From: Deltaproteobacteria bacterium
GTDB taxonomy: Bacteria > Bdellovibrionota_B > Oligoflexia > Oligoflexales > Bog-1112
Assembly: GCA_947475005.1 (NCBI GenBank)
Contig: CANJLI010000011.1
Coordinates: 1-52,105 of the forward strand
Length of the DNA: 52,105 nucleotides
Direction of reading: 5' to 3'
Notes under the pieces: generated by a model
Seen by the model: the letters and a program-made list of their open reading frames with translations, nothing else
Databases searched by the model: none
What the model was told of the DNA's origin: nothing
Made by a program: the position numbers and the translations under genes
Shown: one piece after another, positions 1 to 7,699 of the stretch
Layout: every line of letters starts with the position of its first letter
Numbering within the stretch: position 1 is the stretch's first letter

Positions 1-202
1 AACCCCACCATCAGAGATCCAAATCCAACGATCTAAACGCTTTACCGACATGACTCGCTATGAGGGAAAGTGGGAACCAAAACGGTAAGTCAAGAAGCGC
101 CTTGACTCACTGCTAAAGCAGGTGAGGTTGCGGCGCGCTTACGCTCAAAGGGGCAGTAAAGTCTGGGGTTTCAAACCTCATGTTCGCATTACTATATTCT
201 TT
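1..202. other. left edge, no convincing gene
   Basis: The first 202 bases hold no gene I can support. A short reading frame open at the left edge runs from base 2 to a TAA at 86-88 and ends with TRYEGKWEPKR. It could be the last residues of a plus-strand gene starting outside the window, but I do not recognise it. Bases 89-202 contain no clear terminator. Confidence 0.3.
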
Positions 203-706
203 TTATCCAAAATCCAAGCACATCAAATCTTGCTTGCGACTGCGGTGCACGAACTCTGAAATTTTCTTCCAGCCCATCTTCTCGTACCAGGCAGTTTTCG
301 TGTCCGTATACAGATACAAACGAGGATATCCTGCCAGTTCGGCCTCTGCTACCAGTCCGTGACAAATCCATTCTCCCAGTCCTTGTTTGCGATGGGAGGG
401 GGCTACATAGATGTTGCTGAGCCACGGGGTGAGGGTAGGGAATAGATGGATATCTTGATGCATCACATAGCCGGTGGCTACCACCAGTCCCGAAGCACGA
501 TCCATCACATAATGGATGCGGGGCAAAGAGTCCTCTCGTAGGGCCCCTTGAAACTCAGCTTCCATCTCCGCAAGGGGATACTCCTCCCCCCATTCTGCCA
601 AGAGATGGGCTGCAATTTGAGAGATATGGGGAAGGGGGGTAAATTGATTTACATGAAGTCGGTGGATGGGGGAAACGAGCGCTTCAGTTTCGCCAGATAC
701 GGGCAC
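203..706 (-). CDS. GNAT family N-acetyltransferase
   Basis: This is a 167-residue single-domain acetyltransferase of the GNAT fold. It transfers an acetyl group from acetyl-CoA to an unknown amine. The acetyl-CoA pyrophosphate loop is visible at about residues 105-111 (RKQGLG, matching the family Q/R-x-x-G-x-G/A motif), preceded by strand beta-4 (SNIYVAP). The C-terminal YLYTDTKTAWYEKMGWK segment (about 131-147) is the usual motif B region. It lies 45 bases downstream of the helicase on the same strand, so the two may be cotranscribed. The start is uncertain: the GTG at 706 gives MPVSGE, but a strong purine-rich Shine-Dalgarno (AGGAGGAGG, about 733-741) lies some 25 bases upstream with open codons between, so a rarer start nearer to it is possible. 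The substrate cannot be inferred. Confidence 0.85.
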   Translation of the reverse strand: MPVSGETEALVSPIHRLHVNQFTPLPHISQIAAHLLAEWGEEYPLAEMEAEFQGALREDSLPRIHYVMDRASGLVVATGYVMHQDIHLFPTLTPWLSNIYVAPSHRKQGLGEWICHGLVAEAELAGYPRLYLYTDTKTAWYEKMGWKKISEFVHRSRKQDLMCLDFG

Positions 707-751
707 CTGCAGAGCAGTTTCGATGATGGAGTCCTCCTCCTGTTTTCTCCA

Positions 752-3319
752 TTATACCACGGTCCACTGTGCACCGATTTCTCCCACGTAAGTTAAACAC
801 AAAGCTGGCATCTTAAGATGGGCCGACTGTCTGCGATCGATGACGAAGCAAGCATGCCAGTCATGCAGTTGCTCGGAATCAGGGAACGTAACCTCCACCT
901 GCAACTCGTGAGGTCGTTGCTTGCGATCTTCTTGGAACCGAAATAGGGCGTTGCGACGAGAAGCTGCATCGGTGCGTATGGGACCATGGCTTTCCCAGTA
1001 CGTGTTCATGCTTCTTGCCAATGAATCCGGGGTGATATCGTAAGCTTTTACCGTGAGGTCTAAAGCTTCCTCGTATTGCTTATTGGCCAAGGCTCGCAAA
1101 AACTGAAACAAAGCAGCTCGGATGTATTTCTTAAACAAAACAGGGTCCTGAGTAAAATCATCCTCCCCTGGCTCCACCGGTTTGCGGTCTTTCTTTTTGA
1201 TCCCACTTCCCATCTGTTGCAGACGGGTCCACTCATCGAGCAAGGACGAATCGATGCGACGAATCATGGTGACGAGGTAGAGTTCCATCTCGTCGATGTC
1301 ATCGTTCTTCACCAGATCGGGTACAGTTTGGTCGAGGACCTTGTACACATTGGAGAGGTAGCGCAAGAGAAGGCCCTCGATGCGCTCCAGCTGGTACAAC
1401 CGCACATATTCATGAAACGAGTAGTAGTTCTCGTACATCTCTCGAGCGATGGACTTCGGTTGAATGTCAGTGCCGTCGACCCACGGGTGCTTGTCACAAA
1501 ACTTTACAAAATGATGATCCAAAAAGGAAAACAAAGGTTTTGGATATGTAAGTTTGTCGAGTTCGGCAATACGATCCTCAAAATCCATCCCCTGGGATTT
1601 CATCTGGGCCATGGCTTCTTTTTTGACCACATCCAATTGGCGATAGAGGATGGCCTGGGGATTTTCAATGCTGCACTCGATGACGCTCAAGATATCCAAG
1701 GGATACGTTTCGGAGAACGGATCCAAATGGTTCAGAGTATCAAGTACATAGAGAGAGAGGGCCTGATGCAAGGAGAAATCCTCTTGGAGGTCGAGGTTCA
1801 CTTGTACCTTCGTGTGGCCTCGCAACTCCTCGGGGATGATCTCGATGATTTTTCTCTCGACCAAATCTCGAAAGAGTTGAAAGGCACGCTTTTGCAGCTT
1901 GGCCTTCGATACATCGGTCTCATGGCACTCCCGTATCAGCTGCCGCATGGCTTCGCATCCATCGGAGGTACGGCTGAGGACCTGCAACAGCATTCCGTGG
2001 GTCACGGCAAAGCGAGAGACCAAACGCTCCGGCTCTGCGTGAATCATGCGTTGAAAGATGGGTTCATCCCAATGCACATAGCCCTTCTCAGGGGCTTTTA
2101 CCGAGACCGCTTTCTTGTTAGCGCCTCGGGCTGCTGCCTTCTGTCTGCGCTTCTTGGCCTCGATGATGTGTTCGGGGGCTTGTGCTACCACATAGCCTTG
2201 GTCATCGAAGCCTTTGCGACCAGCGCGACCGGCAATCTGGTGAAAGTCTCGGACCCGCAATCGAATGGTTTTTTGCCCGTCAAACTTACACAGTTTGGTG
2301 AACAATACGGTTCGAATCGGGATGTTGACTCCCACACCCAAGGTGTCGGTTCCACAGATGATTTTCAATAGACCCTGCTGAGCCAGAGATTCCACCAACA
2401 AGCGATACTTGGGCAAAAGACCCGCATGATGTACGCCCACGCCGTGGCGCAGCAACCGTTTCATCTCTTTGCCATACGGGGTAGCGAAATCTCCGTCTTG
2501 GACCGCCTCGGAGAGGATTTTCTTCTCCGCCTTGCTCAGTAGCGACATGCTCACGAAGGCCTGGGCGTTCTCTGCACACTCCCGTTGGGTAAAATGCACG
2601 AGGTAAATTGGAGCCTTGCCCGCTTCCAGCAGGTCGCTCACGGTCTGCTCCAGGGGATCCTCTCGATATTCGAAGTCCAGGGGCACGGGCCGGTGGGTGC
2701 TTACGATGGTGCGACAGGGACGTGTGGTCTTCTGCTTTAGGAACTCAGCAAAGAAAGTCGGGTCCCCCATGGTGGCAGACATAAGCACGAACCGGCATTG
2801 GGGCATGGTTAACAGGGGCACCTGCCAGGCGACTCCCCGCTCGTAATCCCCGTAGTAATGGAATTCGTCCATGATGACGTCGTGGACGAAGGCACCCTCG
2901 CCTTCCTGCAAGCCGATGTTGGAGAGAATCTCTGCAGTGCAGCACAGGATGGGGGCTTCGCGGTTCACGGCGGCGTCCCCCGTAAGTAGACCCACTTGCT
3001 GGGGTCCGAAATCACGGCATAAGGCGAGAAACTTCTCGTTTACCAGGGCCTTGATGGGGGACGTGTAGATCGAGCGCTTGGCAGAGGCCAGGGAGTGAAA
3101 ATGGACCCCCGTGGCTACCAAGGATTTTCCCGATCCTGTGGGGGTGCAAAGCAAAATATGGGACCCAGAAAAGGCTTCGAGGATGGCCTCCTCCTGGGCT
3201 GGATACATCTCCAGGTTGCGCGATTTGACGTACCGCAAGAACTGCTCGAGCATCTCATCGAAGGGCAACGGGCGCTTTTGTACAGGAACATATAAGGGAT
3301 ATCGATCTTCTTCTTGCAT
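752..3319 (-). CDS. Ski2-like DEAD/DEAH-box helicase with DUF3516-type C-terminus
   Basis: This 855-residue protein is a superfamily 2 helicase, probably acting on RNA. Motif I is CTPTGSGKS (about 58-66) and motif II is the variant DEFH (within VIMDEFHYYGDYERG). Motif III is LMSATM, and the second RecA domain contains GVHHAGLLPKYR and the motif VI stretch QIAGRAGRKG. The HHAG...LLPKYR signature and the IKALVNEKF motif are typical of Ski2/Mtr4-like enzymes. The roughly 400 residues after motif VI match, from memory of the family, the bacterial DUF3516 region, which is all-helical and of unknown role. The start ATG at 3319 has AAGG about nine bases upstream. It is divergent from tgt, with only 69 bases between, so the two promoters must overlap there. 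Substrate and partners are unknown; RNA turnover or ribosome-related work is a guess. Confidence 0.9.
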   Translation of the reverse strand: MQEEDRYPLYVPVQKRPLPFDEMLEQFLRYVKSRNLEMYPAQEEAILEAFSGSHILLCTPTGSGKSLVATGVHFHSLASAKRSIYTSPIKALVNEKFLALCRDFGPQQVGLLTGDAAVNREAPILCCTAEILSNIGLQEGEGAFVHDVIMDEFHYYGDYERGVAWQVPLLTMPQCRFVLMSATMGDPTFFAEFLKQKTTRPCRTIVSTHRPVPLDFEYREDPLEQTVSDLLEAGKAPIYLVHFTQRECAENAQAFVSMSLLSKAEKKILSEAVQDGDFATPYGKEMKRLLRHGVGVHHAGLLPKYRLLVESLAQQGLLKIICGTDTLGVGVNIPIRTVLFTKLCKFDGQKTIRLRVRDFHQIAGRAGRKGFDDQGYVVAQAPEHIIEAKKRRQKAAARGANKKAVSVKAPEKGYVHWDEPIFQRMIHAEPERLVSRFAVTHGMLLQVLSRTSDGCEAMRQLIRECHETDVSKAKLQKRAFQLFRDLVERKIIEIIPEELRGHTKVQVNLDLQEDFSLHQALSLYVLDTLNHLDPFSETYPLDILSVIECSIENPQAILYRQLDVVKKEAMAQMKSQGMDFEDRIAELDKLTYPKPLFSFLDHHFVKFCDKHPWVDGTDIQPKSIAREMYENYYSFHEYVRLYQLERIEGLLLRYLSNVYKVLDQTVPDLVKNDDIDEMELYLVTMIRRIDSSLLDEWTRLQQMGSGIKKKDRKPVEPGEDDFTQDPVLFKKYIRAALFQFLRALANKQYEEALDLTVKAYDITPDSLARSMNTYWESHGPIRTDAASRRNALFRFQEDRKQRPHELQVEVTFPDSEQLHDWHACFVIDRRQSAHLKMPALCLTYVGEIGAQWTVV

Positions 3320-3388
3320 TTCATCTGCCTTTCGAAGTAAGCAAAACGGCTACCCACGCTATACCATAAGAATAGAAAGTCGTCCGCC

Positions 3389-4558
3389 ATGTTTCGTTTT
3401 GATACCCACTATCCTTCCCCGTCTCGTCGCATGCGACGGGGGCGCCTCACGACTCCCCATGGCGTCATCGAAACCCCGGCGTTTATCTTTTGTGCCACCA
3501 AAGCAGCCATCAAAGGGGTTCCAGCCCACTGGCTCGAAGAACTTAACACCCAGATTATTCTGTCAAATACCTACCATCTCTTCATTCAGCCGGAAGCCAA
3601 AACCGTCAAAGATTTAGGGGGGCTTCATAAGTTTATGGGATGGAACGGTCCCATGCTTACGGATTCTGGTGGGTTTCAAATTTTTAGCCTCGGCCATGGT
3701 TCTGTAGGCGACGAGATCAAGGGCAAGCGCCTTGGTGGAGGGGAGCGCAAGCAAACCTTGCTCAAGATTACCGAGGAAGGGGCTTCTTTTCGGTCCTACC
3801 GAGATGGGTCCCGTCACCTCCTCACCCCCGAAATGTCCATTCAAACTCAGATCGACCTCGGAGCCGATCTCATCGTGGTTTTCGATGAGTGCACCCCGTT
3901 CCATGTGGAGCGTTCCTATACGGAGTCCTCGATGGAACGCAGTCACAGATGGGAACTGCGCAGTTTGCAAGAGTTTGATCGTCAGAAGAGTACCCAACAG
4001 GCCCTTTACGGGATCATTCAAGGGGGAATCTACCCAGATCTGCGTACTCGCAGTGTGAACTTTGTGAATAGTCACCCTTTCTTTGGGCATGCCATCGGGG
4101 GCTCTCTGGGAGGCACTCGCGAGCAGATGAACGAGATTGTAAAGCTCACAGCTTGCCAACTAGACCCTGCCCGTCCGATCCACCTGCTGGGCATTGGGGG
4201 TGTGCGAGATATCTTTACCCACTTGGAGTGGGGAATCGATACCTTCGACTGCGTGCATCCGACTCGCATCGCTCGACACGGGGGGGCCTTGCAAAAAAGG
4301 CACCCGAAGGAGCATATCAATCTCAAGAACAGTCAGTACCGACATGATCCGTCTCCCATCGAGGCAGATTGTGCATGCCCGACTTGTACTCGTTATTCAC
4401 GTGGATACTTGCATCACTTGATCAAAGCCGATGAGCTCATCGCAGCCACGCTCATCACCTTGCACAACATCTATTTTATGAATCAGATGATGATCGAGAT
4501 CCGCAAAGGGATTGAAGAAGATACCTTTGAAGCCGTGCGAGCCCGTTGGATTTTGTAA
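3389..4558 (+). CDS. tgt: tRNA-guanine transglycosylase (queuine/preQ1 type)
   Basis: This is the 389-residue enzyme that exchanges guanine-34 of GUN-anticodon tRNAs for a 7-deazaguanine base. The general-base aspartate lies in DSGGFQ (D92) and the nucleophile in TFDCVHPTR (D287). The substrate loop IQGG is at about 210-213. The zinc site is C328, C330, C333 and H359. Two features are unusual. The loop that reads GGLAVGE in typical preQ1-using bacterial enzymes reads GGSLGGT here (237-243), with glycine where preQ1 enzymes have valine, as in the eukaryotic queuine enzyme. There is also an insertion of about 16-20 residues (GHGSVGDEIKGKR...) after QIFSL. Both remind me of chlamydial Tgt, which is known to use salvaged queuine. 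FDEC (165-168) keeps the bacterial cysteine. The enzyme family is certain; the base specificity is open. Confidence 0.95.
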   Translation: MFRFDTHYPSPSRRMRRGRLTTPHGVIETPAFIFCATKAAIKGVPAHWLEELNTQIILSNTYHLFIQPEAKTVKDLGGLHKFMGWNGPMLTDSGGFQIFSLGHGSVGDEIKGKRLGGGERKQTLLKITEEGASFRSYRDGSRHLLTPEMSIQTQIDLGADLIVVFDECTPFHVERSYTESSMERSHRWELRSLQEFDRQKSTQQALYGIIQGGIYPDLRTRSVNFVNSHPFFGHAIGGSLGGTREQMNEIVKLTACQLDPARPIHLLGIGGVRDIFTHLEWGIDTFDCVHPTRIARHGGALQKRHPKEHINLKNSQYRHDPSPIEADCACPTCTRYSRGYLHHLIKADELIAATLITLHNIYFMNQMMIEIRKGIEEDTFEAVRARWIL

Positions 4559-4569
4559 GAGACCGTATG

Positions 4570-4626
4570 CCGTCATCCCAAGGCTGCGTAGCAGCCGTAT
4601 GGGATCTCGATAAAAACGCAAGGATC
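4570..4626. repeat. decayed family B palindrome
   Basis: Downstream of tgt the sequence CCGTCATCCCAAGGCTGCG followed by CAGCCGTATGGGATCTCG is the left half of the family B element seen complete at 20186-20302 and inside both long elements. The right half is no longer recognisable. The rest of the 4559-4843 gap shows no gene. Confidence 0.7.
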
Positions 4627-4843
4627 GGAATTTACCGTCTGACAACCATTGGAATGGTCCATCGCACACCAGCCTTGTGGTTGAGAATCATGTAAAAGAG
4701 TTCAAAGAGAGTGATCTTGAGCGCAGCCCTCCTCGTTTGAGAGCGGTAGTGAAAAATCTACTTGCAATTATAGCCCCTTAGCGTATGGACAGAAATGGGG
4801 ACATTCCCGTGTGTCCCCGCCGTCTTTATCTAAGGAGTTTGGT

Positions 4844-5227
4844 ATGAGAATCCCATCCGTATTTTTGTCTGTTCTATGTGCGTGGAATTTGGCTTTTGCT
4901 GGGGATCAAGCTGCAGCTGGTCCTAAAATGCTGTCCGTAGCAGAAATCAGCAGTGGGATGATAAGTGTGCTTCAGAAACAGTCATTTACAGAGAAGGATA
5001 TTAAGGCCTATTTAGAAGGGATTGGCTTCTGCTACTACGGTGAGAAGTATGCTAATTTTATTATTCTAATGAATGATGGCATGCAGCAGCAATACACCCT
5101 AGGGACCCGGAAGGTCTACCTTGCACAAATGATCCCAGCTCTTGCTCCTATTGTGTATGCTCAATTGCTTGAGCAGGAGGCGGTTAAAAAAGAGAAAGAA
5201 AAGAAGGGGTGGTGGCGTACTAAATAG
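4844..5227 (+). CDS. small exported protein of unknown function
   Basis: This 127-residue protein has a clear Sec signal peptide: MRIPS, a hydrophobic core (VFLSVLCAWNLAFA), then a likely cut before GDQAAAG. The ATG at 4844 is chosen because TAAGGAG sits about eight bases upstream and because the signal peptide begins there; an in-frame GTG at 4811 would bury the signal. The mature part is about 105 residues, with one helix-rich region and a lysine-rich tail (VKKEKEKKGWWRTK). I recognise no family. It stands alone between tgt and rnc and is probably periplasmic. Confidence 0.75.
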   Translation: MRIPSVFLSVLCAWNLAFAGDQAAAGPKMLSVAEISSGMISVLQKQSFTEKDIKAYLEGIGFCYYGEKYANFIILMNDGMQQQYTLGTRKVYLAQMIPALAPIVYAQLLEQEAVKKEKEKKGWWRTK

Positions 5228-5286
5228 TGGAGGCCCCCTTAAAAACACCGTAACCAGCTAATTATCCATAAAAATATCTAATTTCA

Positions 5287-6135
5287 TTGCCATTTCCTGC
5301 CATTCCAGTATGCTGGGCCCTCTTTTCCCAACATGGAAACCAAATCGTGGGACCGACAAAACAACATAAGCCCCCCACCTGGGCAACGGCCTTTGAGACC
5401 GCATTTGCAGCGCAGCTTCCCCTATTGGACGCCCTGCAAGCACGGCTACAGTACCGCTTTGTCAATCGAGAGCTTCTGTACCAAAGTCTGTTGCACAAGT
5501 CGGTGAGTCATCACTTTCGTCTCAAAGGCCCGGGGGAGTATCGAGACCTCCCCCATTACGAGCGCCTTGAATTCCTTGGGGATTCTGTGGTGAGCCTCAG
5601 TGTGTCCACCTATCTCTGGAAGCGATTTCCGGGCGCCCCTGAAGGCAAGCTCTCCCAGCTTCGCTCTCATCTCGTGAGCCAGGAGTCCTTGGCACATCTT
5701 GCGCGCAGTTTGGAACTCAGCCCTTGTATTTGGGTAGCACCTGCAGAAGCTAGGCTTTTGACCCAGGAAAAGGAATCCATCCTTGCAGATGTGTACGAAG
5801 CTCTGATGGGAGCTGTGTACTTAGACTCTGATTTTCCAACTGCTTCTAAAGCCGTGGTGGAAAGCTTTGATCTGATCTTCCGACAAAATTTAGAATCTCT
5901 CCACGAGGACTTTAAAACCCTCTTGCAAGAATATACGCAGAAAAAATTTGGAGTTACTCCCTCCTACATCCAAAAAGAAGAAGTCGGACCCGACCATGAG
6001 AAGCTATTTTCCATGGCTGTGGCTTTAGACTCCCAAGAGTTGGCATGGGGCAAAGGGTATTCCAAGAAGAAAGCTTCCCAAGAAGCAGCAAAAGCTGCCT
6101 TGGAAAGTTTGAAGAAAGAAGGAGTGACATCGTGA
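5287..6135 (+). CDS. rnc: ribonuclease III
   Basis: This endonuclease cleaves double-stranded RNA in rRNA processing and mRNA turnover. The RNase III signature YERLEFLGDSVV is at 91-102, including the metal-binding glutamate and aspartate. The second acidic pair lies in ESILADVYEALMGAVYLDSD (163-182). The double-stranded-RNA-binding domain covers about 205-278 and ends with the conserved KKKASQEAAKAALE. The family is usually near 225-240 residues. Starting at the ATG at 5287 gives 282 residues with a roughly 40-residue unconserved N-terminus and no obvious ribosome-binding site, so the true start may be the in-frame GTG at 5347. It overlaps der by four bases (GTGA), so the two are translationally coupled. 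Confidence 0.93.
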   Translation: MPFPAIPVCWALFSQHGNQIVGPTKQHKPPTWATAFETAFAAQLPLLDALQARLQYRFVNRELLYQSLLHKSVSHHFRLKGPGEYRDLPHYERLEFLGDSVVSLSVSTYLWKRFPGAPEGKLSQLRSHLVSQESLAHLARSLELSPCIWVAPAEARLLTQEKESILADVYEALMGAVYLDSDFPTASKAVVESFDLIFRQNLESLHEDFKTLLQEYTQKKFGVTPSYIQKEEVGPDHEKLFSMAVALDSQELAWGKGYSKKKASQEAAKAALESLKKEGVTS

Positions 6136-7511
6136 AATTAAAAGGGACCGTGGCCTTGGTGGGCCGCCCCAATGTGGGAAAATCATCCCTGTTTAATAGT
6201 CTCACCGACGAGAGAAATGCCATCGTCCATGCGACGCCTGGTGTGACCCGAGATTTTATCCAAGGTACCGTTACCGACGATGACATCGGATTTCTTCTTC
6301 TCGATACCGGTGGCTATGAAGTCACCCGAGGGGAAGTGGAACGAGGGGAATTTTCCAGAGAAATCATTTGGGACCAAACCCTGCGTGCGGTGGAGCGGGC
6401 AGATCTGGTGATCTTCCTCCTCGATGGCAAAGCAGGATTTTTACCCGATGATCAGGTGCTTCTTCGCTTTTTGAAGAAGCAAGGCACCCCATTCTTACCT
6501 GTGATCAACAAGATCGACGGTAAGGAGCAGGAAGTGCTCGCTTGGGAATTCTTGCAACACGGGATTGTAGATCCCTGGATGATCAGTGCAGCCCACCGTA
6601 AAGGATTGGGAGCCCTTCTTGAAGTGGTTTTCGATCGACTTAAAGATTGCAAAACCATTACTTCCGAGGAGGAGAATACCACTCGTATCGCTATCATAGG
6701 ACGTCCCAATGCTGGGAAATCCTCCGTGCTCAACCGATTGGTCGGTGAGTCTCGCATGTTAGTAAGTGACATTCCAGGTACCACCCGAGATTCAGTGGAT
6801 ACCCAATTTCGCTACAATCAAAAAGGCTACACCCTGATTGACACAGCTGGAATTCGACGTCGCCCCAGAATCTCCGAAGAGATCGAAGGCCAAAGTGTGA
6901 GCCGCAGTTTGCGCGCCATCGGTCGTGCCAACATCGTGATCTTGGTGGTGGACATCAGCATCGGTGTCGCAGATCAGGATATGCGTTTACTCAACCTCGC
7001 CTTGGATCGAGGCAAGCCGGTTCTACTGTTGCTCAACAAGTGGGATTTGATTCCGGATAAAACATCCAGAACCTTGGATCAAATCAAGGAAGGCATTCGA
7101 AGCCAGATCTTGAAGGCCCATGCCATGCTCCCGATTCACGTGATTTCTTGTACTACCAACCATCGCGTGGGCTTGCTCATGGAATGGGTGGAAAAAATGC
7201 ACGAGCAGCAAAATCGCAAGATTCCGACCTCTCAATTAAATATATTGCTGCAAAAAATTGTTCAGGAACACAGCCCTCGTTTGACGAACAACTATACGAC
7301 GCAGCCTAAGTTCTTTTATATGACCCAGATTGCAAGTCATCCGATTACCTTCTTGATGTTCTGTCGGCAAGCCTCCAAGCTGCAAACCGACTACCAGCGC
7401 TTTTTGCTAAAGCGTATGCAGAAGGAACTCGACCTTGAGATGGTGCCCGTTCGTCTTGTCTTCCGTTCGAAGACGACGAAGAAACGGGAAGAAGAGATGG
7501 AAGCGGAGTAG
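6132..7511 (+). CDS. der: ribosome-assembly GTPase Der (EngA)
   Basis: This 459-residue tandem GTPase is needed for 50S subunit assembly. G domain 1 has GRPNVGKS at about 11-18 and a DTGG switch. G domain 2 has GRPNAGKSS, the IPGTTRDS switch, DTAGIRRR and NKWD. The C-terminal KH-like domain follows (LTNNYTTQPKFFYMTQIAS...). The start is the GTG at 6132: it overlaps the rnc stop as GTGA, AAGGAG lies just upstream, and the protein then begins directly with the first G domain. A more upstream start would add 29 unconserved residues that merely read through rnc. An acidic and basic tail (KTTKKREEEMEAE) is normal for the family. Confidence 0.95.
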   Translation: MKLKGTVALVGRPNVGKSSLFNSLTDERNAIVHATPGVTRDFIQGTVTDDDIGFLLLDTGGYEVTRGEVERGEFSREIIWDQTLRAVERADLVIFLLDGKAGFLPDDQVLLRFLKKQGTPFLPVINKIDGKEQEVLAWEFLQHGIVDPWMISAAHRKGLGALLEVVFDRLKDCKTITSEEENTTRIAIIGRPNAGKSSVLNRLVGESRMLVSDIPGTTRDSVDTQFRYNQKGYTLIDTAGIRRRPRISEEIEGQSVSRSLRAIGRANIVILVVDISIGVADQDMRLLNLALDRGKPVLLLLNKWDLIPDKTSRTLDQIKEGIRSQILKAHAMLPIHVISCTTNHRVGLLMEWVEKMHEQQNRKIPTSQLNILLQKIVQEHSPRLTNNYTTQPKFFYMTQIASHPITFLMFCRQASKLQTDYQRFLLKRMQKELDLEMVPVRLVFRSKTTKKREEEMEAE

Positions 7512-7676
7512 GGGTAGCAGATACAAAGTCCTGTGGGGACACCCGATGATGCGAGTGTCCCCTTTTCCGTCCCTCCGGGGTAGCAGATACAAAGTCCTGT
7601 GGGGACACCCGATGCGAGTGTCCCCTTTTCCGTCCCTCCGGGGACACTCGCATCGGGTGTCCCCACAGGACTTTGG
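7511..7676. repeat. cluster of three family A palindromes
   Basis: A unit of about 65 bases (GGGGTAGCAGATACAAAG... then the palindrome, then TTTTCCGTCCCTCC) occurs twice in tandem, at 7511-7576 and 7577-7639. A third palindrome follows in inverted orientation to about 7676. The palindromes are at 7535-7562, 7601-7625 and 7640-7664. The first copy carries a duplicated GAT at its centre. The cluster lies between the converging ends of der and the AAA+ gene, where its hairpins could act as a bidirectional terminator (inference). Confidence 0.9.
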
Positions 7677-7699
7677 TGTGCCCCCTATCTCACTCCCAA

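Noticed and set aside
2..88. A plus-strand reading frame at the left edge ending EGKWEPKR
   Set aside because: It is only 28 residues, open at the edge and unrecognised; it cannot be distinguished from chance.
1076..2371. A 431-codon plus-strand open frame opposite the helicase
   Set aside because: It is the mirror of a conserved helicase gene, shows no domain or ribosome-binding site, and its composition follows the opposite coding strand.
5347..6135. A shorter rnc beginning at the GTG
   Set aside because: It is kept only as an alternative: it would give a more typical length, but neither start has a convincing ribosome-binding site.
7511..7676. Regularly repeated palindromes that could suggest a CRISPR array
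   Set aside because: There are only three units, with no unique spacers of equal size and one in inverted orientation; the same palindrome occurs singly elsewhere. It is an intergenic repeat cluster.
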